Assembly: GCA_947441325.1 (NCBI GenBank)
Contig: CANETR010000009.1
Location: forward strand, 1 to 13,930
DNA from: Saprospiraceae bacterium
GTDB taxonomy: Bacteria; Bacteroidota; Bacteroidia; Chitinophagales; Saprospiraceae
Direction: 5' to 3'
DNA: 13,930 bases
The notes beneath the pieces were generated by a model. That model ran no database searches and had not been told where the DNA came from. It was given only the letters and a program-made list of their open reading frames with translations. Position numbers and translations under genes: made by a program. Positions 1 through 8,026 of this stretch are shown here, in pieces (position 1 is the stretch's first letter; each line of letters opens with the position of its first letter).

Positions 1-2995
1 CAAGTCCGCTGGCAGTAGCATTTGTTTGTCCATTACTCCAAACATAAGCAAAGGCTCCTGTTCCTCCATTGCCCGAGGCAGTTGCAGCTCCGTTAGATGC
101 TCCGTTACAAGTTATTTGAGAACCATTGTAATTGGAACTGACCGAAGCTGTAACACTTACTGCACTAGATGGCTGAGTAATTGTCACATTTGCAGTTGCA
201 GTACAACTATTAATATCGGATACAGTTACTCGGTAAGTGCCGGCTGAAAGTCCGCTCGCCACTATCGTATTTTGAGATGGAATTGTGTTCCAAACATAAC
301 TATAAGTTCCTGTTCCACCACTTCCTGCTGCAGTCGCTGTTCCTGTTGCCTGAGCAAAACAGCTTACGCTAACCGAAGAGGAAATAGTAGCTGTAACTGC
401 TGTTGGTTGAGTAAGCGTTACAGATGCAATTGCAGGACAACTGTTTCCGTCATTTACAGTTACATGATAGTTGCCAGCACTCAGGCCTGTATTATTGACT
501 GTAGTTCTTCCGTTGGACCAGAGGTAGGAATAGATTCCTGTACCTCCAATTACAGTCACAGTCACTGCACCATCCGCAGCTCCATTGCAAGTAATTTGGG
601 CTCCACTGTAATTTGAAGTAACGGAAGCCGATACAGTTACACCTGATGGTTCTGTTATTGTAGCAGTTTCTGTTAATTTACAGCCATTTGCATCCGTAAT
701 TGTCAAACTGTAAGTGCCTGCAAGAATATTATTCAAATCCTGTGTTATTTGGCCAGTCGACCATTGGTACGAATATGGAATTGCCCCACCTACAACGCTT
801 ACGTTTATAGCGCCATCGCTGTATCCAAGACAACTAACACCATATCCATTGTAATTGCTTACTGTGTTAGAAGCGTCGAAAGGTGTCGGAAGCACGATTA
901 CAGATATATCAGAAAGGCAACCCAGACTATCGCGAACGACCACGCCGTAGCTGCGACCAGTTGCTAATGTAAGGTTATATTGTCCGGCAACTGCAAAAGT
1001 TGCTCCTGAATCGACAGAAACCTGGTATTGAGGACCTGTTCCACCACTTATAAAAAACTGTACATTAGTATTTGCGGTACCTACAGGGTAGCAAGGGTTG
1101 AAATTTATGGAATCAATCCTGACCGTTGCCGGGATTAGTGCATTAAATGCAGCGTCAGCAACACATCCATTCTGATCGAGTATTTTGATTGCATGACTCT
1201 GACCTGTTGCAACGGTGAAAGTAGAATCTCCAACCGTTCCAAAAACGGATCCATTGTTTACTGAGTAAGCATAAGGCCCAACTCCTCCATTGGCATGAAT
1301 GACAATGTCTGCGACAGCTGCTCCTCCTACGGGACAAAGTATTGTTACCGAATCCACACTCAGGCTATCGGGGCTGTTTACATCCAAAATAATTGAATCT
1401 CTGCAGTTATTTGCATCGATAAATCTGAGCTGATAGGCCCCTGCCGAAAGATTATTCAGATTTTGAGCTGAGCTGCCATTCGACCATTGGAACGCATAAG
1501 GCATTACACCTCCAGTGGGAGAGATACTTATAGCGCCTGTACTATTGCCAAAACAAAGCACATTGGTAATAAATGACTGCAAATCTATTGGATTGGGTTG
1601 TAAAATTGCTGTTGTTGCTATAAAGGTGCAGCCGTTGGCATCTATAACGGTGACAGTATAGCTGCCCGATTCCAAATAAGCCAAATCTTCAGCATTTGAA
1701 CCATTTGACCAATTGAAATAATAAGGGTAAGTACCACCCGTTACAGTAGTTTCTATTGTACCATTCTCCAAACCATTACAGGAAACTGCATTTGGAGTTA
1801 ATACAACATTGAGTTGCTGAGGCGAATATAGTTCGAAATCCAGAAATTGAATACACCTGTTGGCGTCTTCAACTGTGACTGTGTAAGGACCAGAACCCAA
1901 GGCAGTTGCCGAAGCAGTCGTATAACCACCAGGTATCCAACTATAAGTATATCCGGGCTGTCCGCCAATTGCATAAACAGTTGCAGCGGCATCCGTATCG
2001 CCGAAGCATTGAATATCATGCGTTATATTTACACCCAAAACCAAACCATTGCAGGGAGGCTGTGTGATATAAACACTGTCCCGAAGCTGACATCCGTTGG
2101 CATCAGTAATCGTAACATAGTACATTTTTCCACTAAGGGGTGCAGGCCCGACTGAAAGTCCTGTAGCTGTTATTGTAGTCTGTCCATCACTCCAAAGATA
2201 GGCATAAGATGGACTGCCGCCAGCTACATTTGCAGTGGCCTGACCATTATTACCTCCAATTGAAGTTACGTTCAACTGCGAAAAGAAGTTATTCAGCCTT
2301 GGCGGTTGAACGACCTCAGCTACAGCCAATTGTATACAGCCAAGTGCATCGACTACCGTGACAGTGTATGCACCTGCGCCTAGTCCAGTAATCGTGTCAT
2401 TTGTGGATCTGGTACTCCAGAGATAGCTATAATCGGGTGTACCACCCGAAACAACTACATGCAGAGCGGCCGATGAGTCGCCATAACACAAAACGGTACT
2501 ACTTGCAACTGTAACTAACAAAGAATTACAGTTTACATTATTTACCACAACCGAACCAACAATGGTACAAGCGTTGTCATCTGTAACAGTAACCTGATGA
2601 ACCCCATAACACAAAGCAGTGGCAGTTGTTGTAGTTTGTCCGCCTGACCATAAATAACTGTATGGCACTGCACCTCCGGTAACCGATACCGTTGCTGAAC
2701 CATCGCAGCTTCCGGGTAAGGATTCGGCTACACTGCTCATTACAACATCTAATGCAATGGGATCGAATACTGAAATACTTGCGCTGCCTTTGCAGGACAA
2801 ACCCGACGCATCTGTAACTATGACAGAATATGTTCCTGGAGCCACAGCATTATTTTGGGAATTAACTCCATTATTCCACTGATAAGTGAATGGCCCTATC
2901 CCGCCACTATCGACAGTTGCCACTAAGCTGGAGAGGTCACTAAAACAGCTGATGGCTGTAGAACTTATGCTCACTGCAATGCTGTCAATGAAATT
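1..2995 (-). repeat. Tandem SprB-like protein repeats (about 13 units)
   Basis: Coding tandem repeats with a period of about 225-255 bases. The conserved core Trp codon has its first base at 2878, 2650, 2419, 2194, 1939, 1711, 1486, 763, 520, 292 and 40, i.e. residues 445, 521, 598, 673, 758, 834, 909, 1150, 1231, 1307 and 1391. Two further units between 1486 and 763 keep the GG-x-GP core and the closing Cys but have no Trp. Units are diverged in DNA and protein, so this is an old array rather than a recent expansion. Paired cysteines at the start and end of most units suggest one disulfide per module (inference). Confidence 0.85.
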
Positions 2996-4210
2996 GATTC
3001 TCACCGTATCTCTGTCAAGTGTACAACCTGACCCTATTCCGCTAACCTGCACATATATATCGACATGACCAGTTGCGACTTCTGCGGCAGTTGGGGTATA
3101 AATAATAGGGCTGGAAGTATTATTGGGAGTAAAAGCACCCAAACCACCCGACCATACTATACCCGAAGCATTGGCGTAAGATGCTGTCAACAATGCGACC
3201 GGGCTTGTAGCACAGAGCGTTGTATCATTTGAAGCTGTAACTGTTGAATTACCAAATGAATCGACCGGCACCCCAAAGCTGAGCGGAGGGCAGCCCGGTC
3301 CGGTTAACCTGTCTGTTATATAAACATTATAGGTATTCCTGGTGTTGGCAAAAACTACACTATCATTGTCAATGATATTTGAACCGCTTCCCAGGTGCCA
3401 TTCGTAGTTATATCCAGGCAAACCTCCATTTGCAGTAACAGTAACATTTACGCCACTGCCGGGTCCTGTATTACAGAAAGAAGGTGCAGTAGGATTGAAT
3501 GTTGCTGTGAGACTATCAAAGACATAGATTCTCATGGTATCGCAGGTGAATGAATATCCACAACTGGCCACAGCATCGAAAGGAGATCCGCAAACACGAT
3601 AGTCAACATAAGGCAAGGCAAAGGTATCATTCGGTGTAAAAATTGGATTTCTGTTAGTTGTACTGCTTAAATATGAATTATACAGCCCCGAACCACCCGT
3701 AATAGAATTCCAGGTAATGGATCCAGGTTTCATTCCATAAACATCCAACTGTTCCGTACAGCCTAGTCGGGCTGAGTCGGACGGTGGTACTGTAGGACGG
3801 GCAATAGCCACTATTACGTAATCATCCGCATTTGTACCCGGTTTACAGAAAGTTATTCTGTGGGGACCGACACCTGAAATACAGGCAGTATCGCGATAAT
3901 TATACTCGGTTCCGCAATTTAGCTGCCAGGTTTCGGAACCACCCGCAGGTGAAGTTGTCTGAAAAAATCGAATTGCAGCAGAATTAGGATTAAGTGTGAT
4001 TACAAAATTTAAACACTCATCCGATGATCTTGCTCCGCAACATTGTCCATTCCTTGAAAGACTAAGAAGGGATATACTGTAATCGGGAGGATAACTGGAT
4101 AAATCTACATACACCGTATCGCATTGGGCGCGAATTTGTGCTGCACAAAATAATGTTACTGCCAAAATTAAATAATTCCAGGCCCCAGGTCTTAAATTAG
4201 CTCTTGTCAT
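1..4210 (-). CDS. Giant secreted SprB-repeat adhesin-like protein (3' end outside window)
   Basis: One open frame runs from an ATG at 4210 to the left edge without a stop, giving at least 1403 residues; the C-terminus is missing. Residues 1-28 are a signal peptide (hydrophobic LILAVTLFCAA, then IRA before Gln29), the Bacteroidota type I pattern. About 29-130 is a Cys-rich domain (CCGARSSDECLNF, later GPHRITFCKPGTN) resembling N-termini of other large gliding-motility-associated proteins. About 130-405 holds Ig/PKD-like modules, one with the VWSGG...YTPTAAE pattern. From about 407 on, SprB-like repeats of 75-85 residues follow, each with a Cys near the start (SCNG), a GG-x-PYxYxWSNG core and an end such as VTDANGC. 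Such proteins normally end in a type IX secretion signal, which I infer lies beyond the edge. Likely role: surface adhesin or gliding/attachment factor. It stands 108 bases from the MFS gene with its own promoter-like element, and is less AT-rich than its neighbours. Confidence 0.88.
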   Translation of the reverse strand, partial: MTRANLRPGAWNYLILAVTLFCAAQIRAQCDTVYVDLSSYPPDYSISLLSLSRNGQCCGARSSDECLNFVITLNPNSAAIRFFQTTSPAGGSETWQLNCGTEYNYRDTACISGVGPHRITFCKPGTNADDYVIVAIARPTVPPSDSARLGCTEQLDVYGMKPGSITWNSITGGSGLYNSYLSSTTNRNPIFTPNDTFALPYVDYRVCGSPFDAVASCGYSFTCDTMRIYVFDSLTATFNPTAPSFCNTGPGSGVNVTVTANGGLPGYNYEWHLGSGSNIIDNDSVVFANTRNTYNVYITDRLTGPGCPPLSFGVPVDSFGNSTVTASNDTTLCATSPVALLTASYANASGIVWSGGLGAFTPNNTSSPIIYTPTAAEVATGHVDIYVQVSGIGSGCTLDRDTVRINFIDSIAVSISSTAISCFSDLSSLVATVDSGGIGPFTYQWNNGVNSQNNAVAPGTYSVIVTDASGLSCKGSASISVFDPIALDVVMSSVAESLPGSCDGSATVSVTGGAVPYSYLWSGGQTTTTATALCYGVHQVTVTDDNACTIVGSVVVNNVNCNSLLVTVASSTVLCYGDSSAALHVVVSGGTPDYSYLWSTRSTNDTITGLGAGAYTVTVVDALGCIQLAVAEVVQPPRLNNFFSQLNVTSIGGNNGQATANVAGGSPSYAYLWSDGQTTITATGLSVGPAPLSGKMYYVTITDANGCQLRDSVYITQPPCNGLVLGVNITHDIQCFGDTDAAATVYAIGGQPGYTYSWIPGGYTTASATALGSGPYTVTVEDANRCIQFLDFELYSPQQLNVVLTPNAVSCNGLENGTIETTVTGGTYPYYFNWSNGSNAEDLAYLESGSYTVTVIDANGCTFIATTAILQPNPIDLQSFITNVLCFGNSTGAISISPTGGVMPYAFQWSNGSSAQNLNNLSAGAYQLRFIDANNCRDSIILDVNSPDSLSVDSVTILCPVGGAAVADIVIHANGGVGPYAYSVNNGSVFGTVGDSTFTVATGQSHAIKILDQNGCVADAAFNALIPATVRIDSINFNPCYPVGTANTNVQFFISGGTGPQYQVSVDSGATFAVAGQYNLTLATGRSYGVVVRDSLGCLSDISVIVLPTPFDASNTVSNYNGYGVSCLGYSDGAINVSVVGGAIPYSYQWSTGQITQDLNNILAGTYSLTITDANGCKLTETATITEPSGVTVSASVTSNYSGAQITCNGAADGAVTVTVIGGTGIYSYLWSNGRTTVNNTGLSAGNYHVTVNDGNSCPAIASVTLTQPTAVTATISSSVSVSCFAQATGTATAAGSGGTGTYSYVWNTIPSQNTIVASGLSAGTYRVTVSDINSCTATANVTITQPSSAVSVTASVSSNYNGSQITCNGASNGAATASGNGGTGAFAYVWSNGQTNATASGL

Positions 4211-4318
4211 TTCACTAGCCTTTTTTTTATGAGAAAATATTGTTTATATCTTAGGTCGGAACAAAGATAGTTCCGCTCATAAAAAAGAATAATGACCTAA
4301 GTCAAGCAGTGATATATA
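4211..4318 (-). promoter_or_regulatory. Promoter-like leader of the adhesin gene with nested dyads
   Basis: The minus strand carries TATCTTTG (4269 down to 4262), matching the Bacteroidota -7 consensus TAnnTTTG, about 50 bases before the ATG at 4210. No good TTTG-type -33 element is seen at the usual spacing. The -7 element lies in the loop of an inverted repeat, CGGAAC/GTTCCG (4257-4262 and 4270-4275). This is flanked by an inverted octamer, CTTAGGTC at 4250-4257 and GACCTAAG at 4294-4301. The second octamer is part of a near-palindrome, TGACCTAAGTCA, at 4293-4304. No T-run follows the stem in the direction of transcription, so an operator or 5' leader structure fits better than a terminator. 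Confidence 0.45.
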
Positions 4319-5560
4319 TCAACTTTTTTTTAATGATTCAAAGGCTGAAATCAGCTTTATATACCAGACCGTAGCAATGATGTAAAGAATTACCGTTATC
4401 ATGAAGATATTAACGTAGCTAATGTCGAGATTGCGCATCCAACCAAATAGCAGAGAACTAATAAACCAACTGCCCGACCATACAGCCGCCTGCAATGCAC
4501 TTAAAATCTCCTGATTGCGCTCCCCTACATAATTCAGGCTGAGCTCGGAGGTGGAAGGGCCTGCAACATTCATGAGTGGTTGTCTCAAAAGATAGGCAAT
4601 AACGGCAATTGGCATAGCAAAACTGTAAGTACTGTACCACTCTGTACTTGCCATTACAAAAAGAGCCAACACAGCCAATCCCTGAAAAGTTACGATTGCG
4701 GTTCTATAACCATAGTGCCTTTGGATAAAGGGTATAAAAAGCAGCATAGCTGCTACCAATACAAAACTGAAGGATCCTATTATGGAAAAATACCTGGAAT
4801 CGATGCCATGAACGGACTGAAAGAAAAGATTTATAAATGGAATAGTAAAACCTGCCCCAACTGCAATGAGAATGGTTGGTATAATCGCATTAAGTATGAG
4901 GCGCCAGTCGTATGATGTCAGCACATTGCGTAAACTTACTTTTTCACTTAATGGCTCTTTAATTTTGATGCTAAAAACAAAGAATGTCCCAAATAAGGCC
5001 AAAAGAGCAAAAATCTGTAGCATTAATTTTTCTGTAAAGATATCGGGTGCTAAACTGGCTAAAATGTAATTGATGAGGCCCGATGCAAAAACTGAAATAC
5101 TAAAGGTCTGGAAGTAAAGCGAAATTGCTTCGGAATGGGTTTCTTTTTTTGCATTCAATACAATAAATGGCAGGGCACATACCTGTAGCATCAGCCGGAG
5201 TACTCCGTAGAGTATCATACCAACCATAATTCCTGCCTGAAATCTATACTCCACGGCAAAAATTACCGTAAATGAAACAAGCGGCAATGCGATGGAGGAA
5301 ATTCTAAAAAAGGGAATCAGTCTGCGTCCTTTGATGTAAACCCCCAGAGGAAAAGCCAATACCATGATGGCCACATAACGAAAAGCTGTTATAGAGGCAA
5401 TTTCACTGTCATTATAATTCAGCTCCCTTAAATAATAATTGAAGAGCATAAAAAATGCTGCATCGACCAACTGAATAAAAAAGACCGCTATTATGAGCGA
5501 AATAATGTGTTTTTCAACTTTACGGAAACCTGAGATGATTTCCACAAAAGGATTGGGCAT
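4319..5560 (-). CDS. MFS-type 12-TM permease
   Basis: A 413-residue inner-membrane protein with about 12 hydrophobic helices in two halves, separated by a polar linker near residues 195-220 (KIKEPLSEKVSLRN), the usual major facilitator layout and length. The loop between helices 2 and 3 reads GVYIKGRRLIPFF, a degenerate motif A that keeps the Gly and basic cluster but not the usual Asp-Arg. A helix near residue 340 has the polar sequence LLRQPLMNVAGPSTSE, and ERNQEIL follows shortly after, so charged residues lie close to the bundle. Substrate cannot be told from sequence. It is the last gene of a three-gene operon: its ATG lies 4 bases after the stop of the barrel-like gene, suggesting translational coupling. 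It ends with TGA. Confidence 0.82.
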   Translation of the reverse strand: MPNPFVEIISGFRKVEKHIISLIIAVFFIQLVDAAFFMLFNYYLRELNYNDSEIASITAFRYVAIMVLAFPLGVYIKGRRLIPFFRISSIALPLVSFTVIFAVEYRFQAGIMVGMILYGVLRLMLQVCALPFIVLNAKKETHSEAISLYFQTFSISVFASGLINYILASLAPDIFTEKLMLQIFALLALFGTFFVFSIKIKEPLSEKVSLRNVLTSYDWRLILNAIIPTILIAVGAGFTIPFINLFFQSVHGIDSRYFSIIGSFSFVLVAAMLLFIPFIQRHYGYRTAIVTFQGLAVLALFVMASTEWYSTYSFAMPIAVIAYLLRQPLMNVAGPSTSELSLNYVGERNQEILSALQAAVWSGSWFISSLLFGWMRNLDISYVNIFMITVILYIIATVWYIKLISAFESLKKS

Positions 5561-5564
5561 AAAT

Positions 5565-6347
5565 TTACAATTTGAGAGCCTGCTTTTCCATGCGCTCCAT
5601 TTTCTTTTTCAATTTTTCCTGATCGAGCTTACCGCCTTTTTTATAAAAGTCTTTTTCGTTTTGGTTTAAAAATGGTACGACGAGGCTTATTCTCAATCCA
5701 AAATTATTGAGTGCTTGCGTACGTTCTCCTGCTAAGACCAGATTGTCATTGTTAAAATCCTGCTGAAATTTCTGAAGGTCATAACTGCTATGAATTCGAT
5801 AAAAGGGCCTGATTTTAAAGATGTAAAACTGATCAGTTCGAGTTTCTTTTTTTAGCAAAAACCTGAATTTGAAAGCTATATCAGTGAAAATTTCAGCCCA
5901 AATGCCATATTGAGCTATTGGCACCTTGTAATCCCCACCAAAAGAATATCGATAGCGTATCTGACCAAAATGCAGCGCCCCTCCAATACTAAAAAACTCC
6001 GATTTTAATGGCCTGTAGGCTACTGAGGCATCGAATGAAAAACAGTTTACTATCACCTCTGCAGTTTCTCTGAGGATAGCTGGATTTTTACTCAGCTGTT
6101 TTTTGGAAATATTGCCAAAACTGATTTCCATATTGGTAAATCGCCCGTACTTTCCAAAGCCGAAACGATATCCTGAAAGCGTTTTAAAATCAGCCAGATT
6201 GTGCCCTTCCCTACTGTTAAATTCAGCTAAAATTCGATTGGTCTCTCTTTGGTTTAGAAATGACAATTCGTAGCCTCCTTCTGCAAAAAACTGTGCAAAA
6301 GAAAAGGAAGAACAAAGAATAAACAATGCCAAATAAAAATATCTCAT
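5565..6347 (-). CDS. Secreted beta-barrel-like protein with charged C-terminal tail
   Basis: A 260-residue protein of no family I can name. Residues 1-18 form a signal peptide (LALFILCSSFSFA before Gln19). The body shows about eight stretches with alternating hydrophobic and polar or aromatic residues, such as GYRFGFGKYG, TNMEISFGNIS, FSFDASVAYRP, GALHFGQIRYRYSFGG, YIFKIRPFYRI and FGLRISLVVPF. This resembles a small eight-stranded outer-membrane barrel. Unlike most outer-membrane proteins it does not end in an aromatic strand: the last 30 or so residues are a Lys/Glu-rich probable helix (KLKKKMERMEKQALKL). It lies between two permease genes (2 bases after one, 4 before the other), so a role linked to the same transport process is plausible but unproven. 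Confidence 0.75.
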   Translation of the reverse strand: MRYFYLALFILCSSFSFAQFFAEGGYELSFLNQRETNRILAEFNSREGHNLADFKTLSGYRFGFGKYGRFTNMEISFGNISKKQLSKNPAILRETAEVIVNCFSFDASVAYRPLKSEFFSIGGALHFGQIRYRYSFGGDYKVPIAQYGIWAEIFTDIAFKFRFLLKKETRTDQFYIFKIRPFYRIHSSYDLQKFQQDFNNDNLVLAGERTQALNNFGLRISLVVPFLNQNEKDFYKKGGKLDQEKLKKKMERMEKQALKL

Positions 6348-6349
6348 TC

Positions 6350-7252
6350 TTAAAATTTAATGCTTATTGCCGCAATCGCAATTGCTGATAATGCTACCCC
6401 CACCCAATTGATTTTTGAAAGTTTTTCACTAAATAATAATACACCCAATAAAGCGGAAATAGCAACAATGGCAATATTGTTAACTGGTAGTACAACAGAT
6501 TTATCTCCAAGTACATCGAAAGCTTTTAACAAAAAGTAGATAGAGAAATAATTGGGTACTCCCAGTAAGATTCCGGCCAGTAAATTTTTTAATTCAAACT
6601 TTTGTTTTGCTCTAAATGATTGAAATAAAACTACGATTGACCCAATAATTGCCGCCGATGCAAAAATACCTGAGCTAAACTCGGCAGAATCATTTCCCGA
6701 ACTGTCTATAACAGAGTTTTGAACATATTGAAGTCCGCATTCTATAGCTCCACTCACCAAAAATGCATACAAAGGAAAAAACCAAACAAAGAATGCAGAA
6801 AGCGAAGGTTTGTCCAAATCAATTGTTTGTGAACTTGATTTTTTAGATGGCCAATTGCTCAGTACTACTGCACCCAATGCCAAAAGAACACCTGCAATTT
6901 TCATAGGGGTAGCCGGTTCCGAGAAAGCTATAATAGCAAAAGGCACCGAAATCACCAGGGACATTTTCTGCAAAACAGAAGCTACTGTCAGTCCAAAAAA
7001 CAAAACGGTCATACCCACTGCGTAAAAACCCGATATGAATAAAAGTCCCAATCCAGTTGCATAAGGCAACCAAGGAGCACTAAGCGTATCAGCGTTAAAA
7101 GGAAAACGCCCCAAGACTACAGTACCACACAAGATGCATACAAAGTAATTGGTCACAATTGCCTGAAAGGTATTGATCCCATATTTTGGGAAAAATTTGA
7201 ATACCATGACAAGGATTGTGGAGCTGAGTACACTTAGAATAAGAAAAAGCAT
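6350..7252 (-). CDS. EamA/DMT-superfamily permease
   Basis: A 300-residue inner-membrane protein with about ten hydrophobic helices arranged as two similar halves (about 1-135 and 150-300) joined by a polar linker (NWPSKKSSSQTIDLDKP). This is the size and plan of two EamA domains in drug/metabolite transporters. The helix-4-type region FGLTVASVLQKMSLVISVPFA and its counterpart KAFDVLGDKSVVLPVNN, each followed by a helix and a Glu/Lys segment (LLFSEKLSKINWVG in the second half), are typical EamA patterns. Substrate is unknown; relatives export amino acids, metabolites or drugs. It is the first gene of the minus-strand operon, with an ATG 33 bases downstream of a TAnnTTTG element. Its TAA is 2 bases before the next ATG. 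Confidence 0.85.
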   Translation of the reverse strand: MLFLILSVLSSTILVMVFKFFPKYGINTFQAIVTNYFVCILCGTVVLGRFPFNADTLSAPWLPYATGLGLLFISGFYAVGMTVLFFGLTVASVLQKMSLVISVPFAIIAFSEPATPMKIAGVLLALGAVVLSNWPSKKSSSQTIDLDKPSLSAFFVWFFPLYAFLVSGAIECGLQYVQNSVIDSSGNDSAEFSSGIFASAAIIGSIVVLFQSFRAKQKFELKNLLAGILLGVPNYFSIYFLLKAFDVLGDKSVVLPVNNIAIVAISALLGVLLFSEKLSKINWVGVALSAIAIAAISIKF

Positions 7253-7284
7253 CTGATGCAGCGAACTTTAGTTAAATTAATAAG

Positions 7285-7292
7285 CAAATATA
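7285..7292 (-). promoter_or_regulatory. -7 promoter element for the permease operon
   Basis: On the minus strand the sequence reads TATATTTG, an exact TAnnTTTG match, followed by C, 33 bases upstream of the EamA ATG at 7252. A matching -33 TTTG at 19-21 bases is not clear. This is the only such element in the spacer for this strand. Confidence 0.45.
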
Positions 7293-7313
7293 CATTTTAG
7301 TCTTCTAAGCTGC

Positions 7314-7321
7314 TAACTTTG
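7314..7321 (+). promoter_or_regulatory. -7 promoter element for the DUF3267/DUF58 pair
   Basis: TAACTTTG matches TAnnTTTG and ends 17 bases before the proposed TTG start at 7339, which predicts a very short 5' leader. A TTTT at 7294-7297 is a weak -33 candidate. The element lies within the -33 zone of the opposing promoter. Confidence 0.42.
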
Positions 7322-7338
7322 TTTACAAAAGCTTTTAA

Positions 7339-7971
7339 TTGAGACCAAACTACATCGATTTACAAAATAGCGAGGCGTATAGAATCGTACTTAGCCTGGA
7401 GCATCATGAAATTGTTCATTTTGTGCGCAAATATATCAATTGCAATAGCAGCTTTGCTTTATTTTTCAAAGCTTTCATGTGTTTTTCTATCTTGATATTT
7501 ATATTGACCCTTGCTTCATTAATTTATTCAACACCAAGCATCTGGGCAAATTTAACTGGGTATTTTTTACTAGGTGTGTTGAGTTTTTTTCTCCTGGTAG
7601 CGCCTCACGAACTCATTCATGGACTCATGTACAGGTTTTATGGCGCAAAAGAAGTAGCATATGGTGTGATCTGGTCAAAATTGGCTTTTTATGCCATTGC
7701 ACCAAACTTTGTAGTAAGCAAAAAAGAATTTATACCTTTGGCGATAGCTCCATTTCTTGTACTGAACGGTATAATTGTGGCATTGCTTTTTCTGAGTATT
7801 TCAAATCCAGAATGGCATTGTTTCCTGTGGGGGCTATTTTTGACACATAGTTTTGGCTGTATTGGTGATTTTGCAATGATGAGTTTTTTCGATTACCACA
7901 AAAGCAAAAAAATTTATACTTTCGATGAAAAGAATGCTGCTATAAGCTACTTTTATGAGGCAATTACTTAA
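7339..7971 (+). CDS. DUF3267-type membrane zinc metallopeptidase
   Basis: A 210-residue protein with a soluble N-terminal segment of about 40 residues, then about four membrane helices (near 42-65, 72-90, 133-153 and 158-178). The second ends in APHELIHGL, so a zincin HExxH motif (His90, Glu91, His94) sits at the membrane edge. Near the C-terminus CIGDFAMMSF supplies a Gly-Asp (176-177) that probably gives a further zinc ligand. This layout fits the DUF3267 family of putative intramembrane-type zinc peptidases; the substrate is unknown. Start choice: an in-frame TAA lies immediately before 7339, and the first in-frame ATG would delete the conserved-looking N-terminus, so TTG at 7339 is the best start, backed by a -7 element just upstream. 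The DUF58 gene follows on the same strand and is probably co-transcribed. Confidence 0.78.
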   Translation: MRPNYIDLQNSEAYRIVLSLEHHEIVHFVRKYINCNSSFALFFKAFMCFSILIFILTLASLIYSTPSIWANLTGYFLLGVLSFFLLVAPHELIHGLMYRFYGAKEVAYGVIWSKLAFYAIAPNFVVSKKEFIPLAIAPFLVLNGIIVALLFLSISNPEWHCFLWGLFLTHSFGCIGDFAMMSFFDYHKSKKIYTFDEKNAAISYFYEAIT

Positions 7972-8026
7972 AAAAAATAAAAAAACTATTCTAAAATCCC
8001 ACAAGCGCTCACTAAAGAACAATTTG

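Noticed and set aside
1..2995. Possible CRISPR or non-coding tandem repeat array
   Set aside because: The period is about 230 bases, the units are diverged in DNA, and all lie in one open frame with a conserved protein pattern.
1..3070. Several small plus- and minus-strand reading frames, some Ser/Cys-rich, opposite or overlapping the adhesin
   Set aside because: They are out-of-frame shadows of the continuous minus-strand repeat protein, with low-complexity composition arising from its repeats.
4250..4304. Intrinsic terminator of the MFS operon
   Set aside because: No T-run follows the stem on the minus strand, and the dyad contains a promoter element for the next gene.
7955..8026. Upstream ATG for the DUF58 gene
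   Set aside because: It adds a Lys-rich segment unlike a domain and overlaps the previous gene; ATG 8027 sits directly before the first membrane helix. The longer form cannot be fully excluded.
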